A DNA stretch of 64,000 nucleotides from Hymenolepis diminuta (lineage: Eukaryota; Platyhelminthes; Cestoda; Cyclophyllidea; Hymenolepididae). Where the stretch lies: positions 567,646 to 631,645 of the forward strand of contig CAADRB010000045.1 in NCBI GenBank assembly GCA_900708905.1, written 5' to 3'. The notes under the pieces were generated by a model that worked only from the letters and a program-made list of their open reading frames with translations, ran no database searches and was not told where the DNA came from. Both the position numbers and the translations under genes were made by a program. Below, piece after piece: positions 50,285-64,000 of this stretch (position 1 is its first letter; every line of letters starts with the position of its first letter).

Positions 50285-53200
50285 TATTATCTGAAGAATA
50301 AAGCACTCTCGGATAATGACAATAAAAGTTTGCCACTTAATACACAATAATTAGCAGTCCTGTCTACCTATTTTTTGAGCATATTAGATAATTATTATTT
50401 CATTATAAATATTGCGTTATAATAATGGCGTTAGTCTTTTTTCTTGATCTCAAACTAATGAAGTGACAGATCAGTCCAGGTTGCACGTCCAAAGACGATA
50501 TTATTTAAACCAATTCCAAGCAAAGAGCATTGTGAATAAAGTTTTATCCATGAATCTGGGGATCTGATTATTAACTGTGAAGAGTGGGATATAAAATAGT
50601 AGAAGAGAGTAAAAACGGTTTCATAATTGCATTATAGTTAGATCCATAGCGCCTTAACATTTTTTCAGTAGTTAACCCACTTCCTCCTTGCATGACCTAT
50701 TGACTTGTTTGGCGTTCCCCTATTTGCATGTTTTCTCAGGCATTCATTTTACAAAAATTATTTTATTTTCATGGATAATAATTTTTATAATACTAGACTA
50801 ACCCAGGAATAAAAAACGCACTAAGTAATCACTCGATGCTTTTAATACATGCAAGACAACTGCTAATGGATAGTTAATTGAGGTCCCTTGTAAATAAATG
50901 ATCCTTGCATTATCTTCATACCTTCTGATTGATGTATCCAGTAGATAAAGCTAACAATGATCTTCGCTCTGTAATAAGAAGATACCTACATTAAAAAAAT
51001 GGGACGATTCGACTATCCCCAGTTATTATTTCTCATAGCAAATAAAGATATTTGTCATGGGGAAATATAAATGAAATGTAGTGTAGGGTAAAAATTCTAA
51101 CTTTGTTCCGGATCGAATAATCTTTGCTTCTGATGTATACTTTGCAGCTTCTATTTGCTCGGTTTCAGTGTCCTACTTCCATGATATCTGTCCTATTTCT
51201 TTAGTTATTTCGCGTTGGCGGTGTTCACAGCTAATTATTTTATATAATTGATCAACCACTTGAAATATTTTTTTAATGATAACCAAGTTACGAACAAGAT
51301 ATCAAGCTTATATGATTCCGTCTCATAACCGTTGCGAAGGATTCATTCAAAATAAATTCAATTGTCAATACAGATTCTGTCATTTTATATTCTTTAGTTT
51401 AAACTACCTATATTGCGTATATTTATTTAAGATTTAATGTGGCAAAGTATAAGAGGCTATAAAAATACATTATATATGTTTTTAATAGCTCATGAAATTA
51501 GTTTTAATTGAATTAAACGACAAATCTAATCTATTAATTTAATTTGATAGTAGACAGTTTTGCTCCAATTTTTAGCGAAGAAATATGTGCAAAACAACTT
51601 CAATAAGATATAATGCGTTATTCAATTATAGATTGAAGATTTTAATTTTTTTTAAAAATGGCCATGAAAATTCGTATCTTTGTCTCTTAAGTTATGCATA
51701 AAATATAAATATGCCAAAATGAATATGTGAAAGAAAATTAGTGGCTTTCTTACCGTTTCATATGTTTTTCTGAAATTTTTAAACAATTGTAGCCCTAATA
51801 CGTTCTTCCTCTTCTGCTCTGACCAATAAGACGTAGGTGAATTGGACGGTTAATTCTATTGGTCCGTTTTGACAGAGTGTTAATTAAGTTTACTGGAAAA
51901 TTTAAAAATACCTACGCGACCAAATTGATAAGATCATTAACATGTTATAACAACTGAGGTAGAGCCTAATTTTAATATATCCCTTTAATGACTACTATGG
52001 AATAGGAATGGCTGAGCGTTTGATCTAGATCTGCTCAAAAAATAAGCAATGTGAGATTTACTCTAAAAAAATAATTAAGATCAGGAATTTCAGTAAGCTT
52101 TACCATTTTAAAAATGTGAATTTAAGTTATAGCTACCTAACTGTCAAAAATGCCATTGATTTAAGATAGCACGAACAATTTTTCAGCAATTTCTACTAAT
52201 CGGTGTACTTTAAATATGGTAGACAAAAACTCATCAGGAAGAATAATGTCATGTCCTCCCTTCTACACTGCTATTTTTGCGGGTATTTTGGGATTTATTA
52301 ACTGAAATTACATTGTGGCAAGTTGTTGAATTTGAATTCTTTTAGAAAGCATAAAAACTACATGGCGACCAATCCTTCTTAGACAAAAGTGACATATTTT
52401 TACACCTAGAATTTGAATGAAGGCCGACATAAATTTTATTTTGAGCTGTAATTCAAACTCAATTATTCTCGTTTCACCAGTAATGAACCAATTTAACCCT
52501 TTATCAAGTTTAAATTCGATCTATCAATTATAGCTTTTAAAATTTTTTTAGATTATTTTAAATATAATGAAATCGGATGACCATTATAACCTGCCAGATA
52601 TGTACAAATAAAATGACATTTTTGTTTATTAAAGTGGGCTGTGTTTATTTGCCTTGGTTTAGAAAATTGAAAGTGTGTATCCTGGACTGGTTTTCGGAAA
52701 ATATTTTTGAAGAATCCAAAACAGCGTCTTGCTTGGGTAAACTTTAAAAGAGGCAAATCCCTGGGAAAATAGTCAGAAGAAATCATTTTATAAATAAGTT
52801 AAATGATGTAATTTTAACTGCGCAATATTTATGATATTTGCGGATAGCTTGGCTTGACGATCGTTGCAAAATGATATGTTAGATCAAATTGTAAATTTAT
52901 TTTCAATCAATATGCGAAGGTATCACCAGGAAATAATGAAATATTTTGAATTTCAATCTAGCCTTAAATTATCGTAAATATTTTTTAACATATGTAATCT
53001 GTCAAATTTATTCGTGTTTTCGGCGTATCACTACTACCGTTCATGTGTAAGCTTCTTTTACAGGACGTGTATCAAATTAAAATCATTCTAATCCAGCATG
53101 CATTATCTAGACACTGATCAGATCAAGTCTTTTATTATCCCTAATATCAAGCTTTTTTAAATATTTATAATTCGTAATTGTTGTATGCACTTTAAAATGG

Positions 53201-56200
53201 CAATATTCGAAAGCAAAAATATTATGCAAACTGTGTAAGCCAAAATGGTAGGAAAGTAATTCATCACAATATTGCTTTGACAAGGATTCTGTTGGTTCAT
53301 TATATGCCAACCAAGTACAAATGTTCCTTAAAGTCCTATTCTTTAATAACACGATTCCGAAAATTTTTCAATTAAATTTCTTCGGTTATTAATGATTTCT
53401 TAGCCAGCTTTCTACGTTCCCTCTCATTTTAATAGCTAAATTCTCCTGATTTTTTATTCATAAACCCATCGACAAACATACATAGGAGAAAGTTTTTAAA
53501 TGACTAAAGGAGCACTTTTATTGGACACCTTACAGCATTGAAATCTTTGGCGCACTTTATTCAAGCTACTAATGATTATATTCATGATTGTAGGCGTCGG
53601 ACACTGAGACAACAATAATTACAAGGCGGTAAATAGGCGACTGAGAACTTTAGATTTACCCACTTCAGGCCCTTTAATGTAGAGCTTTAAACTAGGGACG
53701 TTTTATTTTGTGGAAATGCAGTAAATATGACACACAATATATCTGTCTTTATTAAGTGGTATCAGAACCAATCTCAATAGTTGAACTTTGAAATCAAATG
53801 CAATGAATCATAAAGTCAACAAATGCGATCTTAAACATCGAAACCAAATTTCATTAGCCTTTTGAAGGCTTAAAGTTGATGTCATTTATATCAAACTGTT
53901 AGCAAAGCGATTAAAGTCCATTCTCTTAATTCACCATACAATAAAACTTGCTTTTAATTGAGAATAAGATGAATAAAGTTAGTGTCTCTTCTTGAATAAG
54001 ACAAGCTTTCGCCAAATTTCGAAGATCAAGTTTCGTCACAATTTACTTTCCCTATTTTGGGACTTTTCTTTTGAAAATTACTTAATTTGTTCCAAAGAGG
54101 GCACATAACAACTCCAAATTTTTTTATATTTTAGTTTTACTTTTAATGTTTCTAGAATTTTACTTTACTCTACTGCCGAAAATAGAGGTTGAAAATGATG
54201 AGATTGAATATTGTCGTAGCTGATTTCTTAAAAGAATGCTGGGTAATACCATGGCGTAGAGCATGGAAAGTAACATAATTTTTCTTGAAAAATTGTTCTA
54301 AACCCTCAAGCAGATCTGAGAAAGAATATAGTCACACTTTGAGATCAATTGACAAAGAAAACTAAATTTATTCTAACCTCCTGAAATGTAATTGAATGTT
54401 TGATCAAACTCTATTAATAAAATGTATTAATTTCAAAAGTAATATCTATAAAGTTTTCCCACATGTTAAACTGTGCAGCGCGGCAACCAAGAGACAGGAA
54501 AAACGTTTGAAATACATTTTCAATTATTATCATTAAAATTAACATAATTTGTATTTTAATTCGAGCATTATAATTTTATGGTAAACATTACACGCAATCA
54601 TAATGAAAAAATAATTGTCCGAATGTGAGTAAAATTTGATTTATTTTAATTTAAATACTTATTCTATTCGTACTCTTCAAATCACTGATGTCAAAAATTT
54701 AACATCAACGCCGCAGAAGCTTGTAACAAGCCTAACAGGAACCGAGGTTACCAATTTAGAAGTTACCAAATTGTGGAAACTAAGAGACCAGATCTTGGTT
54801 GTAGAAGTTGAGACTCTGGCTAACCGCTGACAATAGAAATGTACTGTCCAAACCACAACAACGATTCAAGCGAGTAAGAGTAAGCCTGCGTATGAGAAAC
54901 GTGTGTGGGTGTACGAAACTGGACAGTTGTAGAAAGAGGGGAATCCATAGACGCGTTTAGACACGGGCTGAAAGTCATTGGGATAAAATGACGTCAACGC
55001 GGCTTTGTGGACGAAAACCGAAGTATTTACATAGTGAATGCAAACAAAGAGTAATTTCAAAAAATGCATAGTCATCTCTCAATTAAAACACTTACTGAAG
55101 GCACATGTGCTCGAATTTTTGTTTTCCTTTCCTTCTGTCTTCTATGTGCTTTGAAAAATTTTACTTTTTATTAAAAGGAATTGAATTGAAAGAATAGATT
55201 TGTCAATGTATTTGATCTCATTTTATCAACTGGCATTACTACTTTGCTCACGATTATACAAAAAGTAATAAGATTAGGCTGAAATAAGAATTTAAAACCA
55301 GTCCACTAGAGTAATAAACCTGGATGGATCAATTAAAGTAGGCATTTAAGTCGAAGAATCAGAAGCCTTACTTTTGCTTTAAATCTGAAAGCCATAAGTT
55401 GTCTATATTTTAATTTGAAGAGCAGCTACAACTGTTCAGATGATTTAATTTCATGAGTTAACACCTATCTCTGCTCAAGTCTTGTTCACCGCTCCATTTT
55501 ATTTCGCAGTTGTTCATGACGTTCCGTTTTATAGGTTTATTATTGCTCCCAAAACAGGTATATAAGACTAGAAAGGACTTATTTGGATAGGCGTACCATT
55601 TAATGCGCTCTATTCGGAGCGGGTTGATAGAAATCTAACCATTAATGACAAAATTGTTTCTAATTTGGAAACTCATAATTAATACTTGCACTGAGTCTTT
55701 TCAGAGTAGGCGTAACCGAAGTTGCTATCAAGCTAGTCACCATGTGGAGTAGCCATTTATGTGGAGTACATCAATGATTTGATGCGTGATTAAAATTCAT
55801 CATATTTTTTTCGATATTTCTGTTTAGACTGAATAGAAAACATAATAAAAACGTACATATTTATAAGCTGCTTTTTCAGATTCATAGAAATAATAAATAA
55901 AATTATAAACGACTACTTAGTGGCGTTATTTGTTTGTGTAAAAACATACTTCATAAAATAACACAAATCTTAAAGCAGTATACGTTACCAAGGCGTTTTT
56001 TAATGACTATCTTGTTTTGCATTTTAATGCTCTTTAGCGGATAATTTACAGTGAATGCTCAACTGACACTTAATTTTCAAAGCCTTATTGCATATTGTTT
56101 CATGGAAGCAAAGTACTGTCAAAGTTAGCACCTTTGAACTTTCCATTAGTTTTGAAAGCCGTCCAAAAATCACATTTATTAAATTTTGATAGGTCTAAAG

Positions 56201-57393
56201 TCGGTCTGTTCTGTCAACTTTTAACTCATTTTGAGTTTTCTATGAGCAAATTTAGGTTAACCAAATTTATTGTTACTTCTAAAAATTTTCACTCCGATAT
56301 TTTTCAGAATTAAATTTCAATTTTATATTTAATTTAAAATTTGTCACCAGATCTCCATTTAAAAAGCTTTAAGTTTTTATGAAATTTTAAAACTATAATA
56401 GAAAAGGTAGCTAAACTCCATATTTGCAACAATTCTCAATATTAAAGTGTTTTAAATAGGTAAATCCTATATTTTAATGTATATTTCGTAAAAATGGGCA
56501 ATTATTATATTAGGCTGAAAATTATGACCAAAAATTTGCGGAAGCCAATGCAAAAATCATTAAATTAAATGTCAAATATTAACTAATACGTAATTAAAAA
56601 ATTTGCTAAGAATAATTTATGTTTTTTTATAACAAATCAATTATCACTTATCCTCATAAGGCTGTTTTTTATAAAATAACAAGGAACTTTCAAAATTAAA
56701 ATTAATTTTAAAGAACTGACCCTTTTGTTTAACTAATAATAAATAAAATCATTGATTTATTAATAAATGAGAAAATTAAAATGATAAGTTGTGTACATTC
56801 TGTTTATTTTGAAATTGTAAATTTTAAGTGGACATGTGAGGAAACTTTGCATAATTCAATTAAAATTATATGCCTACGAATTTGGAAAAAAACGAATAAC
56901 TTTACTGCAAATTTATTTCAATCTGTCTAATAAACTAGACTTATTTAAATTTCTACAGACAAAATAGCATCTGAAATTGAGCTAAATCCGACATTTTAGG
57001 GAAAAATAAATTCCTTTAGGTAAACATTTTAACGCAACTTGACGGTTGAAGCTTAGATCATCAATTTTACTTTGAGGAAAATTTTCCTTTGCACTTTTCC
57101 GCACCTCTGGTATATTTTAAGTGAAAAATAGTAAAAAATTTGCATTAAAAAAGAGATAAATTTTGTATTTTAATAGTTCGACTTATTACTGTAGTCCACA
57201 ACAATGAAAAAAAATTTCCCTACTTTTCACCCTGGAAAAAACAACTGAAATCGGATAAAGTAAATTTTAATACGGAGAAAGGGTCTGGGTTAGGCAATAT
57301 TCAACGCTTTTTAATTAGAAATTCAAAATTTCTCATTCGCACCTGGGATTATTAATCCAATTCTTGCCCACAATATTTAATTGCAATGGTAAG
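50285..57393. other. Upstream region of the GPCR gene and intergenic DNA
   Basis: No TATA box at a sensible distance from the GPCR start was recognised, so its promoter and any 5' non-coding exon are undefined. Most of the region is AT-rich and featureless. Between about 54640 and 55080 there is a less AT-rich block with a 64-codon + frame (54636-54830) that lacks a recognisable family, and a perfect cAMP-response-type palindrome TGACGTCA at 54989-54996. Confidence 0.5.
54989..54996. promoter_or_regulatory. TGACGTCA palindrome (CRE-like)
   Basis: A perfect 8-bp CREB/ATF-type site within the GC-richer block at 54.64-55.08 kb. A single 8-mer is expected by chance at about this frequency in a window this size, so its role is unproven. 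Confidence 0.2.
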
Positions 57394-57536
57394 CTACATC
57401 GCTTCGAAATTTCTGCTTTCAAACGCCATAAACGAATTGCCCTCGTACATGATCTTAAAATAGCTGCGATCGCGAAGACGATTATGCTCAAGATGAACTC
57501 GGATCATAATAATTTCCGTTATGAAGTTGAAGTTAG
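57394..57536 (-). CDS. Candidate internal exon, unidentified
   Basis: On the - strand a TTAATTAG acceptor-like site precedes a frame open for 46 codons that ends at TAG (57394-57396) unless a GTAGCT donor overlapping it is used. Codon use is strikingly coding-like for this window (CGA GTT CAT CTT GAG CAT, then CGC GAT CGC AGC). The peptide has alternating hydrophobic and polar residues (IMIRVHLEHNRL, SYFKIMYEGNSFMAFES), suggesting beta strands of a globular domain. The opposite strand is also open over the same stretch, which weakens the call. No family is recognised. Confidence 0.3.
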
Positions 57537-57900
57537 CTAATTAAGACAGCTCGTTGAATAGTTATACAAATCCCTCAGAATAGTTCCGTTTGCCAAGACA
57601 AAAATAAAAGCATGCAAATTAATATGTATTTTCATTAATGAAATTATTATGCGATATTATTTTTCTTCCTTCGTATATTGAAAATATCGTTTAATTATTT
57701 AATTGTTTATAAAAACGACTGAACAATGTTGTTCGAAGTAATTGGATATTGCCATTGCAAATCCTGGATTTTTTAATTTATTTTCTTTTTCCTCTTTGCT
57801 ACTATTTTGAGAATATTTTGGGATGGTAAACTGTTATTGCATTACTATTAATATCTTCAGATGCAAGAGTTTGTGCGTATTTATAGCGGGCAAAACATTA

Positions 57901-57934
57901 GTTACGTAGTAACGATAAGCTTATAATATAAATA
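57901..57934 (+). promoter_or_regulatory. Candidate TATA promoter with upstream inverted repeat
   Basis: A consensus TATA box, TATAAATA, lies at 57927-57934, with an inverted repeat GTTAC-GTA-GTAAC at 57901-57913 just upstream, shaped like a bZIP or nuclear-receptor dimer site. A transcription start would be expected near 57957-57967, leaving a 5'UTR of about 40 bases before the ATG at 58002. This rests on motif spacing only. Confidence 0.3.
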
Positions 57935-58001
57935 CGAGAATGGTCTATTTAGCTTAAAACGATATCATCTGTATTGAAGAACGTCATTCATAACTAGAAC
58001 A

Positions 58002-58019
58002 ATGGATCCCAAAGAATCG
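58002..58019 (+). CDS. Candidate very short first coding exon (MDPKES)
   Basis: ATG in an AACAATGG context opens six codons that run into a donor-like TCG|GTATGC at 58020. Spacing from the TATA box is right for a first exon. No downstream exon could be confirmed. An acceptor-like AAAAACAG at about 58162 is followed by a 13-codon open stretch only. Confidence 0.2.
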
Positions 58020-61000
58020 GTATGCTAGAAAAATATGTTATACTAAAATAAATCATTTTATTAAAAGTTGAATATTATTAAGTGGCAATAGAAAAAAACT
58101 TTCTTTAATGCTAATAATCAGGCGTTACTTCCTACAAAATTTTTATCTTTTGTTAAAAACAGTGTTGGTGGCCTCATTTTTTTTCGTTTCCGGTTGGTAT
58201 TTAAAAAGCGTACGTGTTTTTATTAGAAAATAAGTTGAACTTTCGATATTAATAAATAAATTATTATAAATTTATTTTACTCTGCAGTAATATTGATATT
58301 TTACTAACATATAAATCATATGATGAATACCCGATTTTTAAACTGTTTTTTTTTATTTTATAACAAAGAAAAATCATTTGAGCGCGTAATTTAAAAATGA
58401 AATCCATGCTTCGTAAAACTTTCAAATCATAAACTGGTAACATTACAAGTAAAAACTGTTAGACATTGGTATTGCAGAACGAAAACGCTAACGATTTTTC
58501 TACGTACAAAATTATTCATACTTAGGAAAAAACAGAGTCGTCCAACACTTGACAAAGGAAGTTTGAGATTAAGCAGAATTTAAATTGAAGGCATTCTTGT
58601 GTCTTTTTCGAAAATTTTACCTTCGGGTTCCCGTTGCGTGCATTTTTAGTTACGGATACAATTCATCACTTCATGTTATACTAATCTGCTTTGTATGGTT
58701 CTTGAAAGAATTCATTTTGAGCCGAAGGAACTGATATATTAATTAATTTAAATTGTTGATTAACCTCGAAAAATACTTTTTGCTTCTGATAACCAGATTA
58801 CTAGCAGTATCGATTGCAGTAAACCCGACACCCCTAAATATATAATATTTAGATTGTGTATATAAACTTCGAAAAGGTTTAAACTTCAATTAAATACAAA
58901 TCCTTAAGTTATATTTTTGATTGATTAATATTTACATGTAATATGGGTTGTTTAAATCACTCACAGGATTTGAGACTTTGATTTATTAAGAAGTTCAAGC
59001 ATTTGGATAAAAAATGCCAAAACAGGTATATAAAGTTTTTTCATTGTGTAGAGATTTGCATTAGTTTGGATTTTGTAGAATGTACACAATTCTATTTGTC
59101 TACAAGCATCAAAGTAAGGAACGAGTATGACTTTAGTTAATTTCTAAAGTTGCGGTGCAATTACCACTACCACACATGTAATAAGTTACTTCTATCACAT
59201 CAAGTTATTTAAAATACTGTGTAATAAGTCAGTAATTATATATGAACAACCGATAAATCAAATAACTCAGAAAAATTTCCCTTCTCTTTGAAATTGCATA
59301 ATTTTAACAAAAAATTCAGCTTTTTTCAGCAAATATTATTCGCAGAAATCTTTTAAAAATGCGCAAAAAATGGTAATTGTTTTAAAAGCAAGCATTTAGA
59401 TCAATAATCGAAAAATGTAAAAAAATTAGAGGCTAAGGGAGCCTCGGGATATTTAAAAATCTACGTTTCAGTTATTAGAAATATTTATTGAAATCGTGTT
59501 TTGTTTATATTTTAACATTTCGTTTTCAATCAACATGTATTACTCATTTTTAAGTGAACTTCGAATAAACTCAAGAAAAATACCTCCATAATTATTCCTC
59601 ATATGCTGAATAAAATCGATTGAGTTTAGAAAGAAATTTTTAATATGTATAATAATAAGATGTAGTGAGATATAGAAGATATAGTGACTAGTAAAATGTT
59701 CGTCTATTTTCTTCAACACTTTGGTCATATTACGTCTACATAATTGTAAATGGCATATTAATTACGCATAGTTAAAACAAACGCCTTCTCATTTTATTAA
59801 AAATTAAAATTTTACCAGTGGCAGTGAAGGGAAGGTTATATTCTCAATTACGAACCTGTCAAATATAAATCACTCCCGCTGAAAGCTGCATGTCAAAGTG
59901 GAATGCGTTCAAACACAGAGCAAATATTGCCATTTTAAATAATGCAAAACCGACGTGCAGACTACGCATTGTTGTGCTAGAAAAACCAGAATGAACAGTC
60001 TTCAGACACAATCACTTTTAAGGTTTTGAATTAAATATTTGCTGACACAAATCTAAGGAAAGTAATTTATAGTCCACCAAAGAAATTATAATCGAAGAAA
60101 AGTGTCATCAAAGTGGACTATGACATACATATAAGCTTTGACTTAGATTCTTATGAATATAAAGGTAGCCTTGGAGGTAATTTAATAATTGGCACTACGA
60201 TATGCCGTAGAGAAATCATTGTAATTATAACAAAAGTAAACGCACAGAAATATCTATGATTTAGGTTAGCTCGAATTTATATAAACTTCTGATTAAACAG
60301 GACTCTCTATTTTTTAAATCCCAATTCCCTCCATGTTTTTTGATTTAATAAAGCCGAATTTAAAACGGCATATATTTTGATTCTAATTTAAGGACTTTAA
60401 TTAGTTTCTAAAAAAACAGTCAGAAAACAAGTACATTAAAAATTACATTAAAATATTTCAAAAGTAATATTGCATTTTCAAAGTCGGTATACTGAAACGG
60501 TTGTCACTTTGACAGACCTTTATCTGCACGCTTTTCAAAATAGTGTGGAAATGAACTCTTTTGATAGAAAATGGAAACAAATTTTATGTCTGACTTATTT
60601 AAAAAACAAATTTTGTTTCTCTCTTTTGGTACTTATTAACAACAAATTAAACGAAATATTTTTCAAACTCTTATTGGATTTTTATTATGAGGACCATATA
60701 GAATAGCATGGATTGCATAATCCAATGCATTGTATTCAAGTCCTATTCCATTGAAAGGGGAGCTCCGCGAGTTTTTAATTTTTGCCTCCTTTATCTTTTT
60801 ATCTTTTATGCATATTGAAATCTTTTCCCCTCTTAGACTTAAAATTCTTAGTTTAAAAATTTCTGTACATGGAAACACCTTCTCTTCATTTCATTGGCCA
60901 GTATTGCATTTGGAATACATTTCAAAAAGTGCACATTTTGCAGCGCACAAAGTGAAATTTGGTTGAACCTACTTTGTCCATAAGTAGATTTTTAAGCTAT

Positions 61001-64000
61001 TAGCACTCAAGAATACTCAAATAATAATCAGTTATAACATAAAAGCTTGTTTTACTATTTTAAATAGGTATATAAACGGAGATATTTTCATGTCAAGCAT
61101 TAACTTCCAAATTTTTCATTTCAAACATGCAAACTAATACTTTTAATGCGGCCTCCATATTTGCTTTCCAAGATTATGTGACTGATAATTAAGTGGCTTG
61201 AATGTTTCTAATAAGGTCATTTTAAAACACGTAAATATTTAAATGATAGCTCATCTTCAGTTATAAAAGTTTCATGTTATGAAACCACGACAATAGATGA
61301 CCCTTCCTTTCAAAATTATTCGAGGCAATGTTGAACTTGCATTACCTCTTACTATTAAATAAATAGAAGGAAGTTATTTTAAAGCTTCAGTTATAAGTAA
61401 GAATCATCGCCTCAGAAAATCAGTTATGTCATCTGGAATGAGTAAAGCTCAGATCCATTAAAGCGTAAGGATCATAAAGAGTTCAGGCAAAGTACGGACG
61501 GTTAATGAGCACCGGTCGTTATGGATACCGCAGTGATAAATGATCCGAGGGGCGAATTATAAAATTCAAACTTTGGAACACATAGTAATGAATTATCCAT
61601 TATGATAATATTTTATAGGACGATTCCGAAGTTCAAATGAAGTAATTCTTTTTGCTGCTCTGTTCTCGATAACCTTCCTTTAGCCTAATATAAACTCTAC
61701 TTACACAATTGCAGTTAAAATTTCAAATTAAAAATATTATTAAACTTTCCGCCTCTCTATGGGTCATATAATAACACAATAATATAAGTACTAAGAGTTT
61801 TAACTATACGACATGTCAAGTTTAGCGTAGTTTTTTCTTAATTTTAATTAGTGAACTGCAACATAGAAAAAGTAGAAGAAAATGGTGAAATTTTTGAAAT
61901 TATCATAAAAATATATCAAATCAAACATGTGCATATTCATATTCTCTGATCCAAGACAAGTAAAACTTGCACGAGTTTTTTCCGAAAGCTAAAATTTCAA
62001 GATCGAATTGCATATTTTAAACTTTTTGTGAAGTTGCTCGAATTTTAAATATTTGCGAAAGTGAAATGAAATTTTAAAAATATTACATTAAATTCCTATC
62101 TCTTTTGTGATTGACCATATTCATGAAAAGACGTTTAAGTTGGATTGTACATGGCTGATTCTTCATTCTTTTATATTCAACAACATAAAATATTTCTACT
62201 GGGGAAACGAAGATGAGGAATTTTGAACGATGATAAAAATAGTGCATTTTGATATTAAAATTACACATTGACAAATAGTTAAAGCCGATTCAAAAGAAGG
62301 TTAAAGACTATGTAGATGTGCATTTTTTGAAAATATTCATTCGGGGAGTCAAAATTTTTATGATACGAATGTCAATGTTTCATATGACCATATTTAAACA
62401 AATAAAGTAAAATGAAAAAAAATTCAAAGATCAAATGCAATAAGACTCTTTTCATATGCTAACTGTATTCTTTATGATTAATTAATTTTATTATTATCAA
62501 AATACGGTTGATTTTCTAAACAAATATTTCATTGTTATGCACTACTATGGAGTATTTAAAAAATTCTGTTTGTAATTATCAATGTTGCTTTCATTCAACT
62601 TATTCACTTATTTTAGTTTAAAGAAAACTTTAATATTATAACCTTTTTTTAAATTTAAAGTAAATTAAGTGAAATTTTGCATTTCGAAGTCAGCTAACCC
62701 ACAGCAGGATAACCAGGAATGAAGTTGCGCTCTTTTGACAGACGTTTACATTTAATGGCCTTGCGAGGAAATTTATTTTCCAAAATAAAGTTTGAGGATA
62801 TGAGCAGTCAAAAATTTAATATTTTTGCAATATTATTTGAGTTTCCCTAAGCGACCCAATGTTTGTTTGCTAATTCAAACGCGTGCATTGTGACCACATT
62901 GAGTTCCTTATTTGTACACTAATGCTTAAAGGAACGTGTTTTTCCCCAAGTATGCTTTAAGTATTGTTTAACTCTATCAGGATAAACCACTTATAGTAAT
63001 ATTATGAATCCGATTTAAATGTTTCAAATAGCAATGTTAGTTCTCATTTCGAAAATCGGGTTCAAGATATTCATATTATATCAAGGAAAATATTAAAATT
63101 GTCTTCAAACAAAAGCAAATGAGATAAGAAGGGGATTTTTTAAAATAAACATTAACATGGCAGTGGCTAAATGCAAACAATTAATAAAAGCTCTTTTATG
63201 GCAGCCATTTCATCCCTTTCAGAAATAAATATTTTCCGATTCTGAATCAGCTTGTTCTGAGTGAAACGTCCTACTTTTATTATATCTTTCGATCACATTT
63301 CCCTTATGTTCTCTCCGTGATATGTTATTTGTTTGTTGTTGCTACCTATACTAACCCATATGCGTCCCGAGATCCCAATATGTGCGGCTGGGCAACCTTC
63401 TGGTGATTCATTCATTCATGATTAAACGTTTTGCGCAATTATACTTTTAAATTAAGCCTAGCCTACCTCTGAACAGGTTCTTGATCTCTGTCTTACTGCT
63501 TTCTATTAGTGCTTATTCAAAGTACACAAAAAACGGAAAGGGTTTTTAATGTAAAACTGCTAATTAACCTATTCGATTTGATTAGAGGGGAAATAACAAA
63601 ATGTAACTTTATTTGAAATCTAGGCACGGACTTTTCAATTATAAAATGGTACATTTTCTCAAAACTGAGAAAAAATTAACAAAAGTAAAGCAAAATTTCA
63701 GTACAAAGTATATTCATTCAAAAGTGCGGCTACATAAAGATAAGGTTAAAGAAATTGATAACATTTATTATTAGTCATTGAAATAAAAATCTATTATCCA
63801 TTTTATTTTAAATTAACAAATATAATTCAAAAAATAGCAAAAATGAGAAATTTATTAGAAAATGAAATACCATTTTAGACTAAGGAGCTTTGAAAGCCAT
63901 GTCATACTTTTTTAAAGTCGGTTTATTGAGAGCGGAAAAAGGATTTTTTACAGATTTAACTAACGGAAAAGTTAAAGTTTTTTCATAATTATTCGTGGAG
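58020..64000. other. Non-coding AT-rich DNA
   Basis: No recognisable exon, RNA gene or transposon remnant. The opposed frames at 60470-60966 and the frames at 59540-59728 (-) and 62083-62274 (-) have chance-like composition and start at non-ATG codons or lack any family signature. Confidence 0.5.

Noticed and set aside
1..64000. CRISPR arrays, operons, bacterial promoters or phage genes
   Set aside because: None seen. The window is eukaryotic, with spliced genes and animal-type transposons.

Overview
This is a eukaryotic, AT-rich (roughly two-thirds A+T), gene-poor and intron-rich window. It has no bacterial-style gene packing, no operons and no ribosome-binding sites. The type of gene and the transposon families point to an invertebrate animal, either an arthropod or a nematode; the sequence alone does not decide which. 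For: a neuropeptide Y/F-type rhodopsin-class GPCR with kilobase-scale introns, a DD34D mariner, Tc1/maT-type DDE elements and a gypsy element with the paired zinc knuckles common in invertebrate gypsy elements. Two ambiguous bases (N) inside the mariner show this is a draft consensus.

Layout. 1-11.48 kb: mostly featureless AT-rich DNA with a few hairpins and two weak coding-like stretches (4350-4530 and 8796-9080). 11.48-13.29 kb: a decayed gypsy retrotransposon on the + strand (gag remnant, zinc knuckles, protease-linked segment, reverse transcriptase up to the catalytic FLDD box). 17.95-18.89 kb: a 5'-truncated, frameshifted mariner on the - strand. About 20.72-20.83 kb: a possible core promoter plus signal-peptide first exon. 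21.2-22.34 kb (+) and 29.26-29.93 kb (-): two copies of one Tc1/maT-type element in inverted orientation. They share disabling lesions and an unusual in-frame array of about 60 bp made of GC-rich pentamers inside the transposase. 29.93-32.46 kb: a patch richer in G+C with several coding-like, hydrophobic open stretches, mostly on the - strand, of unknown identity.

39.15-50.28 kb (- strand) holds the one confidently complete host gene: a four-exon class A GPCR whose exons join in phase into 421 codons. All seven membrane segments, DRY, CWxP and NPxxY are present, and a polyadenylation signal lies about 140 bp past the stop. The DRYRSVRFP box, the LAVSD...FNVPTQLY stretch, CIEEWP in the second extracellular loop and NPFLYGWLNEN in TM7 place it with invertebrate neuropeptide Y/F or NPR-type receptors. 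50.3-64 kb is again largely non-coding, with a possible exon at 57.39-57.54 kb (-) and a TATA-type promoter with a very short first coding exon at 57.93-58.02 kb (+).

No RNA gene, CRISPR array or virus-like segment other than the transposable-element remnants could be supported. The mobile elements are all inactive copies and show no link in function to the receptor gene, which is the only piece of working host biology that can be read with confidence.
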